From NCBI GenBank assembly GCA_902531175.1, contig CACADE010000005.1:1-37500 (forward strand): a stretch of 37,500 nt of DNA. Direction: 5' to 3'. The DNA comes from an uncultured Pelagibacteraceae bacterium (lineage in GTDB: Bacteria > Pseudomonadota > Alphaproteobacteria > Pelagibacterales > Pelagibacteraceae). The position numbers were made by a program, and so were the translations under genes. How positions within the stretch are numbered: the first letter of the stretch is position 1; every line of letters starts with the position of its first letter. The notes under the pieces were generated by a model that saw only the letters and a list, made by a program, of their open reading frames with translations, did not search any database and was not told the origin of the DNA. This document shows, in pieces, positions 27,129 to 36,102 of the stretch.

Positions 27129-28048
27129 TTTTTTGGAAAAATACTATTGATAATTTTATTTGATGACAATCCATGTTTATTAAGCAATTGTTTATGATTA
27201 CCATAAAAGTGAATAAATTTATCTTTTAGTGTGAAATAATATACTTTGGATTTTATATTATTTTTAAAAGATATTGCTAATATTTTATCTTTTAACCCTC
27301 CATTTGGGACATGCTCCTCCATAACGATTACCTTTTCATATTTTTTTAGGACTTTAGCTATTCCGTTTTCATCCAAAGGTTTAATTGTATGACAAGAATA
27401 AATTGCGGTATTATAACCTTTCTTTTTTAATTTATCTTTTATTTCAAAACTCATTGATATAAGTGTGCCATAAGTTATTATGGCTATCTTGCTACCATTA
27501 ACAATTTTTCTTAATTTTCCAATTTTAAATTTATCTTTTGAATTTGATGTGAAATCTTTTTCACCTCTTTTTCCAATTCTCATATATACAGGTCCCTTGC
27601 TTTTTGTAGCGCACCATTCTGTTGCAAGCTTCATCTCCATAGGATCGCAAGGGCAAAGCACAGTCATATTTGGGATTGCAGTTGCTACAGCTAAGTCTTC
27701 AATTGTGTGATGAGTACTACCCAATGTTGAATAAACAAGTCCAGATCCCATACCTATAATCGTAACAGGAAGATTTTGATAACATAAATCTACTCTCACC
27801 ATTTCAAAAGGTCTATAAAGCGAAAAAGTAGCTATTGTATAACAAAATGGTCTCATTCCTTTTAACGCTAAACCAGCAGCAATACCAATCATAGATTGTT
27901 CTGAAACACCTGTATTTATAAATCTGTCAGGAAATTCATTTTTAAAGTTATTTATAGAACCAGCTGGAGAAATATCTGCAACAAGCACTGCAATTTGTTT
28001 GTTTTTTTTTCCAAATTTGTAAATTACTTCAGCGAACTTATCTCTCAT
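27125..28048 (-). CDS. Transketolase, C-terminal subunit (Pyr and TK-C domains)
   Basis: The second half of a split transketolase: Pyr domain with the ThDP-activating Glu in NTGVSEQSMIGIAAGLAL, YTIATFSLYRPFEMVR, and TLGSTHHTIEDLAV, then the C-terminal domain from about residue 190. The ATG at 28048 overlaps the upstream subunit's stop by one base (TGATG); a TTG at 28051 is the alternative. Split enzymes of this type pair with an N-terminal ThDP-binding subunit and transfer two-carbon ketol units. In this locus it could make sedoheptulose 7-phosphate for GmhA or a less common ketose. Length of about 307 residues fits the family. Confidence 0.9.
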   Translation of the reverse strand: MRDKFAEVIYKFGKKNKQIAVLVADISPAGSINNFKNEFPDRFINTGVSEQSMIGIAAGLALKGMRPFCYTIATFSLYRPFEMVRVDLCYQNLPVTIIGMGSGLVYSTLGSTHHTIEDLAVATAIPNMTVLCPCDPMEMKLATEWCATKSKGPVYMRIGKRGEKDFTSNSKDKFKIGKLRKIVNGSKIAIITYGTLISMSFEIKDKLKKKGYNTAIYSCHTIKPLDENGIAKVLKKYEKVIVMEEHVPNGGLKDKILAISFKNNIKSKVYYFTLKDKFIHFYGNHKQLLNKHGLSSNKIINSIFPKK

Positions 28049-28863
28049 CAAATACCATTTTCTATATCCAACAATCCTTGAGTATACTGTTCTGGAGTTG
28101 GAGATTTATAATGCCATTCTGGTTTATTTTCCATATATGAGATTCCTTTACCTTTAATTGTATTACAAATTAAAAAAAAAGGTTTCTTGGTCTTTCTCTG
28201 ATAGAATTTTTTATCGATTTCTCCAATTTTATGGCCATCTACTGTTACTGTTTCCCAATTAAATGATTTGATTTTATTTGATATTGGATAAAATTTTGGA
28301 TGTTCATCTCTTGTTACTCCATAAGATTGTGATCCATTATGATCCAAAAAGCAAATTAAATTATCTAATTCTAAATTCGCTGCCATCATCAATGCTTCCC
28401 ATGTTGAACCCTCTTGTAATTCACCATCACTTAAAATCACAAATACTTTTGAATTATTTTTTTTTATTTTATTAGCTTTACAAATTCCAACAGCTAAAGC
28501 TAACCCATGACCTAAAGAACCAGTTGATGCTTCAATTCCAGGATTTCCATAATCTGGATGACAACCCAATTTTCCACCTGCTTTACAATAATGATCAAGT
28601 TCTTTTTTTTTAATAACTCCTCTGTTTTCTAAAATTACATATTGAGCAATACAACTGTGCCCTTTTGACATTATAAAAATATTATCATTTTTATTTTTTT
28701 TTCTTAGAGGTATATGAAATTCATAAATATAGTCTAATATTTCCAAACAAGAATAAGATCCGCCCAAATGAAGCGCAAAGACTTGTTGAGATATTTCCAA
28801 AATTCTTTTTCTGTAACTTTTGCATCTATTCAAACTATCTGAAATTTGTTTTTTTAAAAGCAT
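28048..28863 (-). CDS. Transketolase, N-terminal subunit (PP domain)
   Basis: The ThDP/Mg-binding half of a split transketolase, about 271 residues from the ATG at 28863 (a TTG at 28869 is in frame). Visible are HLGGSYSCLEIL, MSKGHSCIAQYV, GNPGIEASTGSLGHGLALAVG and the cofactor motif SDGELQEGSTWEALM, closed by the Asn in FLDHNGSQ; TIKGKGISYMEN follows. It is the first subunit gene, 21 bases behind the acyltransferase gene, and is coupled to the C-terminal subunit. Housekeeping transketolase is usually one polypeptide, so a dedicated role in this glycan locus is likely. Confidence 0.9.
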   Translation of the reverse strand: MLLKKQISDSLNRCKSYRKRILEISQQVFALHLGGSYSCLEILDYIYEFHIPLRKKNKNDNIFIMSKGHSCIAQYVILENRGVIKKKELDHYCKAGGKLGCHPDYGNPGIEASTGSLGHGLALAVGICKANKIKKNNSKVFVILSDGELQEGSTWEALMMAANLELDNLICFLDHNGSQSYGVTRDEHPKFYPISNKIKSFNWETVTVDGHKIGEIDKKFYQRKTKKPFFLICNTIKGKGISYMENKPEWHYKSPTPEQYTQGLLDIENGI

Positions 28864-28884
28864 TAACAATTTATATATATAGAT

Positions 28885-30832
28885 TTAATCTAAGTCTAAC
28901 CATTTTCTTTCATAAATAATTTTTCCGAAGTGTTTGGCACCTTCGATTGTATAATGAGAATTATCCCAATATATTTTATTTCCATTTGATGTGATAACTT
29001 CACATCTTTTACGTTTTTTTTCACAGACAAAATTTTCTTTTCTGAGATATTTAATGTTATTTCTTTTTGATATGGTTTCTAGCCAATCATTAAGCTTTAA
29101 AATTACATCTGTTACTGAAATATAATGTAGTTTCTCAATCTCTTCTATTGTTGTTTTAGTTAAATTCTCAGTTTTAATATTTCTTAACTTTAAATCTAAT
29201 AATGTAAAAGGCTTCTTTATTTCATAAAAAAATTTAGGGGAATTAGATGTTAGGATTATTTTTTTATTTAAGTTTTTTAAATAAGGTATTACATCGTCTT
29301 CTAATTTTAGTACGTCATTAAAGGACCATTCAGCACTTAAAACTACGTAGTCAGCATTATTTATGTTAAATTCATAAGCTTTTTTAAGCCTATTTTTATC
29401 AACTTTATCATACAAATAACTACATCTATCATTATAATTATTTTTAATATTTTCTAAATAGCATTCAATTAAAGTATCGAAAATGGCAAATTCATATTCT
29501 TGGAATAATTTTTTGTTTAGATTGAATATGTTATACATATCTCTTGCATGCGAATTTCCTATTATCAAAATATTAATTTTATCTAAATTGGAAAAGCGCG
29601 TTATTTTATTCTTTTCAATTTTTTCAATCCATACCTTCCTTAAGGCCTCATTATCGTTATTAATATTTAAAAATTTTTTTTCTTTTAAAAAGGATCCATT
29701 ATTAATATAAAATACAAAGAAACTTATTAATACAATATAAGATATAGATATTGATATAAAGAGAAACTTGTTACTAATCATTTTTACGTTTCGAAAATTT
29801 TTTTCTATTACATGATAACTAAAAATTGAAATTATAAATGTTAGACATATTAGGATTAGCTTATAAATTAAATTTACTTCTCCAGGATATACACTTCTAA
29901 AATATGAAAAAATAACATAATGCCAGAGATAAAGAGAGAAAGAAATTAATCCAATATATACCAAAGGTTTTGAACTTAAAAATTTATAAGTAAATGATCT
30001 ATGATTGTTGAAACAAATTATTAAAGCTGTGCCTATGGTAGCTAAAGAGGTTTTTAAACTTGGATGTATCATGGTGTCGGAATAATAAAAAAACGAGAAA
30101 AAAATTAAAATTAAACCAAAATCGCTTAAATAGTAACCTTTGTATCTTTCAAAAAAATTATTTTTACTTAAATTTAAAAATGACAAACAGCAACCTAATG
30201 AAATTTCCCAAAATCTAGATGGTAAAGAGTAAAAATTAAATGATGCATAAGTTGTTCCAAATTTATGACTACCCATTATCGACAATAGAGTAAATATAAC
30301 TAGTAAATATAAAGTTTTTTTTTGAAATATTTTATATGCAAAAAAAAAAGAAAAAAGGAAAAATTAGATAAAATTGTTCCTCTACTGATAAACTCCATGT
30401 ATGAAGTAGTGGATTATATAATGAAGAGAAAGCATTATACTGCTCTCCAGTATTCCAAAAATATAAATTTGAAAAAAAGAACAAAGATGCTATTCCTGAT
30501 TCAGCGTAAGTCTTTAAAAGAAAATTGTGAAGAAAAAAACCACTTAGTGGTGTGATAATTATTAACAAAAAAAGTAAAGCAGGAAATATTCTTCTTATTC
30601 TTCTCAAATAAAAATTTATAAGAAAATCTTTGAATCCTAGATATTTGTTTTGATATAATATTGAAGTAATTAGAAAACCTGAAATAACGAAAAATACATC
30701 AACTCCTAAAAAACCTCCATTTAACGCAAAAGTATTATTTATTTGTATTTTAGCGTGATATATGATGACAGCTAAGACAGCAATTGCTCTTAATCCATCA
30801 ATATCAGGTCTATATTGAATTTTATTCATCAT
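28885..30832 (-). pseudogene. OafA/YrhL-type acyltransferase with C-terminal SGNH domain, one poly-T frameshift
   Basis: Membrane O-acyltransferase of the acyltransferase-3 family fused to a periplasmic SGNH esterase-like domain, used to acetylate surface polysaccharide. The first frame (30332-30832) starts with YRPDIDGLRAIAVLAVIIYHA, including the catalytic His, and HTWSLSVEEQFYLIFPFF; it then stops inside a ten-base homopolymer at 30340-30349. Another frame resumes at once and carries the remaining membrane helices, LIIGNSHARDMY (SGNH block) and the Asp/His pair in WDNSHYTIEGAKHFG. One base fewer would give a full protein of about 650 residues. Both halves are well conserved, so error, phase variation or slippage is more likely than decay. 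Confidence 0.85.
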
Positions 30833-30885
30833 TATTTAATTATATTTTATTTTGATGTTTTAAAATATAAATAATTAGGTTTGAA

Positions 30886-31728
30886 ATGAATTTACTTTTC
30901 TTAGGTGGAAAAAGATTATTGGGAAACTCATTATTAAACTCATTTTTAAATTTGAAAATTAATAAAATTACTGTTTTATATAGATCAAAAAAACCTGATA
31001 TAAAAAAAAAATATAAATCAAAAGTAGAATTTATTAAATGTGATAGATCAAACTATAAAGAATTAAAATCAAAAATAACAAAATCAGACTTTCAAATTAT
31101 TTTTGACAACAATTGCTATAATATTAAAAATACACTCAATATATTTCGTGCTATGAAAAATAAAAAATTTTATTATTTTTTTACAAGTTCAATTATTACT
31201 TATTTTAATTTTAATAAAGTAAGATCTGAAAAAGATCATATTAAATTCAACCATAAATTACAAATTAACAAAGATATAAATATAAACATGGCTTTGAATA
31301 AAAGAAAAATTGAAAATTATTTAATTAAAAAAAAAACAAATTTTTGTATATTGAGAATGCACAATATAATTGGAAAAAAAGACCATTCATTAAAAACTTC
31401 TTTTCTAAAAAACTTAACAGAGAATGTACGTGATAAATTTAATTTAAAAAATTCAGATCAAATTCAATATATTTATCTTAGAGATGGAGTGAATATTCTT
31501 AAATATTTATTAAATAGTTGTTTGAGTGGACGAAGACTAGAACCAGTTTATAACATAGCAAATGATCCTGTGAAAGTTTCATCAATAATTAAACTCAATA
31601 AAAAGAATAAAAATACTGTAAATTTCCAAAATAAAGAAATAATTGAAAATTTAATAGTCTCGAATAAAAAAATAAAAAAATATACAGGTCATAAATTTAC
31701 AAAGCTAGCAAATTTATTGAAAAATTAA
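30886..31728 (+). CDS. Divergent NAD-dependent epimerase-like SDR
   Basis: A 280-residue lysine-rich protein with an N-terminal nucleotide-binding strand LLFLGGKRLLGNS and later LRMHNIIGKKD and YIYLRDGVNILKYLL that fit the extended-SDR scaffold. The catalytic YxxxK appears as MALNK, without Tyr, so catalysis by the usual route is doubtful. It stands alone between divergent and convergent neighbours; its stop shares bases with that of the following minus-strand SDR gene. Function unknown. Confidence 0.65.
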   Translation: MNLLFLGGKRLLGNSLLNSFLNLKINKITVLYRSKKPDIKKKYKSKVEFIKCDRSNYKELKSKITKSDFQIIFDNNCYNIKNTLNIFRAMKNKKFYYFFTSSIITYFNFNKVRSEKDHIKFNHKLQINKDININMALNKRKIENYLIKKKTNFCILRMHNIIGKKDHSLKTSFLKNLTENVRDKFNLKNSDQIQYIYLRDGVNILKYLLNSCLSGRRLEPVYNIANDPVKVSSIIKLNKKNKNTVNFQNKEIIENLIVSNKKIKKYTGHKFTKLANLLKN

Positions 31729-32561
31729 GACAGTGAATATCCTCCATCTATTACAATTTCTTGGCCTGTCATATATTTTGTGTCATCAGATAATAAAAAC
31801 TCAACAGCGCTTGACAAATCGTTTAACAAACCAATCCTTCTTAAAGGTATGTTTTTTTTTATTCTATTCATATAATCTTTTCTTTCAATTTTACCTTTTC
31901 TAGGAAACCATCCTGGCAATAATGAATTAACCATTATACCATTTGATGCTTCTCGTTCGGCTAAAAGTTTTGCATATTGCATTATTGCTGATTTACCAGC
32001 ACATATAATTGGTGAAGGACCTATATCTAGATTTTTGTAAATATTGTATCTTGGCGTAGTATTTCCCCATAAAGATCCTGTAAAAATAACTTTAGAATTT
32101 TTATTTCTTCTCAACAAAGGTAAAATTTTTTCTGTCAAAAACATTGATCCTGCAAATGTTCCCCATAATTCCTCATCTAGATTATTTTGGTTATATTTAA
32201 AAAATTTACCTCTGTATGAATAACTTGCATTATTTATTAGTATCTTAATTTTATATTTTTTTTTAATTAAATTTTTAACAAGAAATATGATTGACTTTGG
32301 TTTTCTTAAATCAAGTTTCTCCCAAGAAATTTTATCTTTTAAAGAACTATCTAAATTTGATTTATATAAATTGTAATACTTTTTAGATCGGGATAAAACG
32401 ATAACATTTATTCCTTTTTTTAACAACACTGAGGTATAAACACTTCCGATTCTACCACAGCCACCAGTAACAAGCGCAGTTATATTTTCATTTTTTTTAT
32501 CATTTTTAATGTGATTTAAAGCGTCTAAATTTAAAAACAAATCAAATTTGTTATTTTTCAT
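31725..32561 (-). CDS. SDR family oxidoreductase lacking the canonical Tyr
   Basis: Classical-type SDR of 278 residues with about 28 extra residues before the fold. TALVTGGCGRIGSVY binds the cofactor, LINNASYSYRG and VIFTGSLWGN (catalytic Ser) are in place, and the tail has NSLLPGWF and MTGQEIVIDGGYSLS. The YxxxK motif aligns with IICAGKSAIMQY, in which Tyr is Ile; a second YNIYK sits 14 residues earlier and could be a shifted active site. It begins 3 bases behind the second ThDP enzyme gene, repeating the ThDP-SDR pairing at 6018-8848 with a different SDR type. Reaction unknown. Confidence 0.8.
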   Translation of the reverse strand: MKNNKFDLFLNLDALNHIKNDKKNENITALVTGGCGRIGSVYTSVLLKKGINVIVLSRSKKYYNLYKSNLDSSLKDKISWEKLDLRKPKSIIFLVKNLIKKKYKIKILINNASYSYRGKFFKYNQNNLDEELWGTFAGSMFLTEKILPLLRRNKNSKVIFTGSLWGNTTPRYNIYKNLDIGPSPIICAGKSAIMQYAKLLAEREASNGIMVNSLLPGWFPRKGKIERKDYMNRIKKNIPLRRIGLLNDLSSAVEFLLSDDTKYMTGQEIVIDGGYSLS

Positions 32562-32564
32562 TTA

Positions 32565-34304
32565 TTAGATTTTGCTCATTTGTTTTTTTATTTCATTAGT
32601 TGGTAAACTTGGCAACATATCATGAAGAGGGTAACCAGGTTTGAGCTTGGGTATTATTCTTGCATCAGGATTTATTTTAATATCACACATAATTGGACCT
32701 TTGTGTTTTAAAACAGATTTTAATTTTTTTTTTAAATCCTTATTTTGATTAATTTGAACTGACTTTATTCCGTATGAATTAAACACATTAACGAAATTTG
32801 GCATACTTAAGCCACTTTTTTTATCACAACCCACGTAATTTTTATTTAACCAAGTATCAATTGTTTGTTTAACCATTCCATAACCTTGATTGTTAATTAT
32901 GAAAATTTTTATTGGCAAATTAAAATTTTTAATATTTTCGATCTCTTGTATGTTCATTTGCACCGATCCATCACCAATAATTGCTATTATTTCTCTTTTA
33001 TTATTTAGTGATACAGATGCCCCAATTGCAGCAGCAATTGAATAACCCATAGGTGAATGATTTAAAGCAGTAAAAATTTTTTGACCTTTAAGGGGCTTAA
33101 ATGCTTGGTAACACCAAACAAGATTTGCACTAGCATCTGGAATAATAATATCTTTTTTTTTAAGCAAAAAAGAAAGTTCATGAAAAAAAACGTACGGATT
33201 AACATAAGCTTTCTCATTAAAATATTTTTTTGATAATGTTGGATATTTTTTTTTCCAACTTGATATAACTTTGTACCATTTAGGATTAATTTTTGTTTTA
33301 TTAAATGATTTGTTCAAAGTATTTATAAAAAATTTTAAATTTTGTTTAATTTTACAATCAATCTTAACTTTATTTTCTTCTTTCAATTCATTTTCATCAA
33401 TATCTATAAGTATTTTTTTTGCATTTGGTGCAAATTTATTTGCTGTTCCGATCTGTGTTCCGTTCATTCTTGAACCAAGTATAACTAAGAGATCGGAATT
33501 TTGAATTGCAAAATTTCCATGCCTTGTTGCATAAACACCGAATGATCCTACATTTAGATCATGATCTATATCAAATAAGTCTGTAGTCGCCCACGTTGTT
33601 GCAAAAGGTATTTTGTGTCTTTTTATAATTTTAAAAACCTCTTTTTCTGTTTTTGAAATTTTTACTCCATTTCCGATTATAATTATTGGTTTTTTTGAAT
33701 TAGAAATTAAATTTTGAAACTTTTTTAAATTATTAACTGTGTTGGTTTGATTAACTTTTGGTTTAAAAGATTTTAAATTTTTTATATCAATATCTTGTCT
33801 CTGAAGATCATCTGGTAAATCTATAAGAACTGGTCCTGGCCTACCCTCTAAAGATAAGTATATTGCTTTTTCAATTTCATATTTAATATCATTTGCACTC
33901 TTTAATCTCACTGCATATTTTGTAAATGACCTTACAATGTCTACAACTTCCATTTCTTGAAACCCTAGCTGTCTCAATTTTTTACTTTTCTTTATGCTTC
34001 CAGTAACCGGAGCTCCAGATAAATATAATCCTGGAATTGAATCATAATACGAACAAGCCATCCCTTGTAATGTGTTTAATATACCTGGACCACTAGTAGC
34101 TACTACAAGACCAATTTTGCCAGACGCTCTATAAAATGCATCTGCAGCCAGTGATGCTCCCTGCTCATTTTGCGCTGGAATTATTTTAATTTTTTTTTCT
34201 TTACTTAAGCTATCATTTATATGAACTACAGAACCACCTTGACCAGTAAATGCATAATTGGTGTATGTTGAAACTTTTTTTGCTATATAATCTGAGAGTT
34301 TCAT
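32565..34304 (-). CDS. ThDP-dependent acetolactate-synthase-like enzyme (copy 2)
   Basis: A second 579-residue three-domain ThDP enzyme. The activating Glu47 is in IIPAQNEQGASLAADAFYR, followed by ATSGPGILNTLQGMACSYYDS; the PP domain has IIGDGSVQMNIQEIENI and ends in FIINNQGYGM. It is clearly homologous to the 6018-7826 protein but far from identical, so it is unlikely to be a recent duplicate. It sits in the operon behind 23S between a PhyH-like dioxygenase gene (22-base gap) and an SDR gene (3-base gap). Carboligation on a keto sugar, as by YerE, is a contextual guess; a decarboxylase role is the alternative. Confidence 0.85.
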   Translation of the reverse strand: MKLSDYIAKKVSTYTNYAFTGQGGSVVHINDSLSKEKKIKIIPAQNEQGASLAADAFYRASGKIGLVVATSGPGILNTLQGMACSYYDSIPGLYLSGAPVTGSIKKSKKLRQLGFQEMEVVDIVRSFTKYAVRLKSANDIKYEIEKAIYLSLEGRPGPVLIDLPDDLQRQDIDIKNLKSFKPKVNQTNTVNNLKKFQNLISNSKKPIIIIGNGVKISKTEKEVFKIIKRHKIPFATTWATTDLFDIDHDLNVGSFGVYATRHGNFAIQNSDLLVILGSRMNGTQIGTANKFAPNAKKILIDIDENELKEENKVKIDCKIKQNLKFFINTLNKSFNKTKINPKWYKVISSWKKKYPTLSKKYFNEKAYVNPYVFFHELSFLLKKKDIIIPDASANLVWCYQAFKPLKGQKIFTALNHSPMGYSIAAAIGASVSLNNKREIIAIIGDGSVQMNIQEIENIKNFNLPIKIFIINNQGYGMVKQTIDTWLNKNYVGCDKKSGLSMPNFVNVFNSYGIKSVQINQNKDLKKKLKSVLKHKGPIMCDIKINPDARIIPKLKPGYPLHDMLPSLPTNEIKKQMSKI

Positions 34305-34326
34305 TAAATCAAATATGTACCATATT

Positions 34327-35217
34327 TTAAGTTTTCGTTAATAAACATGTAAATTTTTTAGCGTTTTCGTTAAGATTATTAAATATTTTTTTTGTAATTT
34401 TAATTTTTTTTGTTTTTTTTGAAAGATAAGACGTTTTTTTTCCATAAACCGCATAACAAATTAGCCTTGTTTTATTAGGTTTGCTAGCTTTATGAAAAAA
34501 ATTGTTAGGGTCAAAAACATATCCAGATCGTTTTTTTACATTTGGGTGAAATAGAAATTTATGAAATTTTTTCGGGAAATCCCGAGCTTCAGAATGTTGA
34601 AGCTTACTGAACTCTCTTTTATTAATTTTTAATTTTTTTTTGTTTATAATTAGTTGACTATATTCCCCACTATCTTTTTTATCTAAATGAAATGGAATGG
34701 CAAGTTTTAAAAGATTTTCTCCACTTTTAGTAACAAACTTTCTATCATCTGTGTGATAATAATTTACGTCAGATGGAGGTAAATTGTTTTTAAAATAACA
34801 CCTAAAAGCCACATAAAGCAATCTTGGAGAATTTGTTTTAAAATGTTTGCTGCATATATTTATTATTTCATCTGAAACAATATATTCTATTAATTCTGGT
34901 AAATTTAAAAGTGGATCTATTAATTCTATAGAATTAGTTAACCTAGAAAATTTTTTGTAGCCAGTATTAAGTTCATTTTTTGTTAAAAACAAATTTTTTT
35001 TGTGAATGGTAACAGTGTTTAAGTCAATTTTTTTTTTTAGGGCTTTTTTTATGTTAAAGGACTTATCTAAATATTTTGAGTTGTTTAAAAATTTAAAACA
35101 TTTCCTCTTAATTTTATTTACTACATATTCTTTCTCAATTAGAGAATTAATTACGACTATTCCATTTTTGTTTAAAGAAGATATTAACGGTGTTATCTGA
35201 TTTTTTAAAAAATACAT
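34327..35217 (-). CDS. PhyH-like Fe(II)/2-oxoglutarate-dependent dioxygenase (second copy)
   Basis: A 296-residue protein of the phytanoyl-CoA dioxygenase type. The iron ligands are the HxD pair in NYYHTDDRKF and the distal His in DPNNFFHKASKP, with the 2-oxoglutarate Arg following in NKTRLICYAVYG. The N-terminal 70 residues are lysine-rich and not diagnostic. It is little like the dioxygenase at 25498-26283. It lies between the FkbM gene (40-base gap) and the ThDP gene. Substrate unknown; hydroxylation of a lipid or sugar of the surface glycan is possible. Confidence 0.72.
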   Translation of the reverse strand: MYFLKNQITPLISSLNKNGIVVINSLIEKEYVVNKIKRKCFKFLNNSKYLDKSFNIKKALKKKIDLNTVTIHKKNLFLTKNELNTGYKKFSRLTNSIELIDPLLNLPELIEYIVSDEIINICSKHFKTNSPRLLYVAFRCYFKNNLPPSDVNYYHTDDRKFVTKSGENLLKLAIPFHLDKKDSGEYSQLIINKKKLKINKREFSKLQHSEARDFPKKFHKFLFHPNVKKRSGYVFDPNNFFHKASKPNKTRLICYAVYGKKTSYLSKKTKKIKITKKIFNNLNENAKKFTCLLTKT

Positions 35218-35257
35218 AATAAATACTAATTATTTTTTATATCAAAATCAATAAAAT

Positions 35258-36097
35258 TTAAATTTGTTTTTTTTGGGTAATCACAAGTGCTCCATCCTGA
35301 TGACAAACAGGCATCTGTGAAAAATTTTTTACTAAGTTAAAATAATTTTTTTGTGAATAAAATTTGAGCTTTCTTTTTTTCAAATAATTATAAATTTTTT
35401 TTGAATTATTTTTATTACCAACTTCGACTATGAAATCAGAGTTTATATAGTCAGATTTACTTAGAGAACATAATACAGCTGCCTCCGCTGACTCAATATC
35501 TATTTTAATTAATTCGTACTGGCTAATGATTTTTTTTATATTAACTGTTTTGACATTCAAATACTCTCTTTTACCATAACTTTTTTTTAATTTTCCCAAA
35601 TGAGATCCTGTTAAATTATCATTAACCCGAGTAAATTTCATTGATCCAGTTTTATTATAAATAGCTTTATTTACTAGAATAACATTTTTACATTTGTTAA
35701 TCTTTATATTATTCTTTAATTTCTTAAAAGTAACTGGATCAGGCTCATAAGCAGTAACTTTGTAACCAATTTTTTCAAGTATTATTGAATGTAATCCTAA
35801 ATTAGATCCTAAGTCGCAAACAAGTCCATATTTATATTTTTCTTTGAATTTTAAGTATAAATAAAAAATTATAAATTCATTAGCACAGAATAGATGGTAA
35901 CTTTTAATTTTTCCCATTGAATAATAAGGAAAAATAATTTTTCCAAATTCTTTAAATTTAAAAAATTTGTTTTTTTTTAAATTTTTTTTTTTTAAGGTCT
36001 TGTTAATATTTTTTTCTAATCTAATAAAATTTTTTTTATCAGATTTAAGTTTGGGGTAATTGGACTTAACCATTCTTAAATCGAAATTAATAGTCAT
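35258..36097 (-). CDS. FkbM family SAM-dependent methyltransferase
   Basis: A 279-residue Rossmann methyltransferase. SAM-binding motif I is GLVCDLGSNLGLHSIIL at about residues 91-107, followed by the acidic YEPDPVTFKKL and IKIDIESAEAAVL, the signature of the FkbM family, whose members O-methylate sugars and polyketides. N-terminal 85 residues are variable. Five bases separate it from the SPASM protein gene, so the two are cotranscribed. O-methylation of a sugar hydroxyl is the likely role; the site is unknown. Confidence 0.87.
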   Translation of the reverse strand: MTINFDLRMVKSNYPKLKSDKKNFIRLEKNINKTLKKKNLKKNKFFKFKEFGKIIFPYYSMGKIKSYHLFCANEFIIFYLYLKFKEKYKYGLVCDLGSNLGLHSIILEKIGYKVTAYEPDPVTFKKLKNNIKINKCKNVILVNKAIYNKTGSMKFTRVNDNLTGSHLGKLKKSYGKREYLNVKTVNIKKIISQYELIKIDIESAEAAVLCSLSKSDYINSDFIVEVGNKNNSKKIYNYLKKRKLKFYSQKNYFNLVKNFSQMPVCHQDGALVITQKKQI

Positions 36098-36102
36098 TAA
36101 TT

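Noticed and set aside
30322..30555. Open frame of 77 codons on the plus strand
   Set aside because: It lies antisense to the acyltransferase gene across its frameshift; the conserved acyltransferase sequence on the other strand explains the region.
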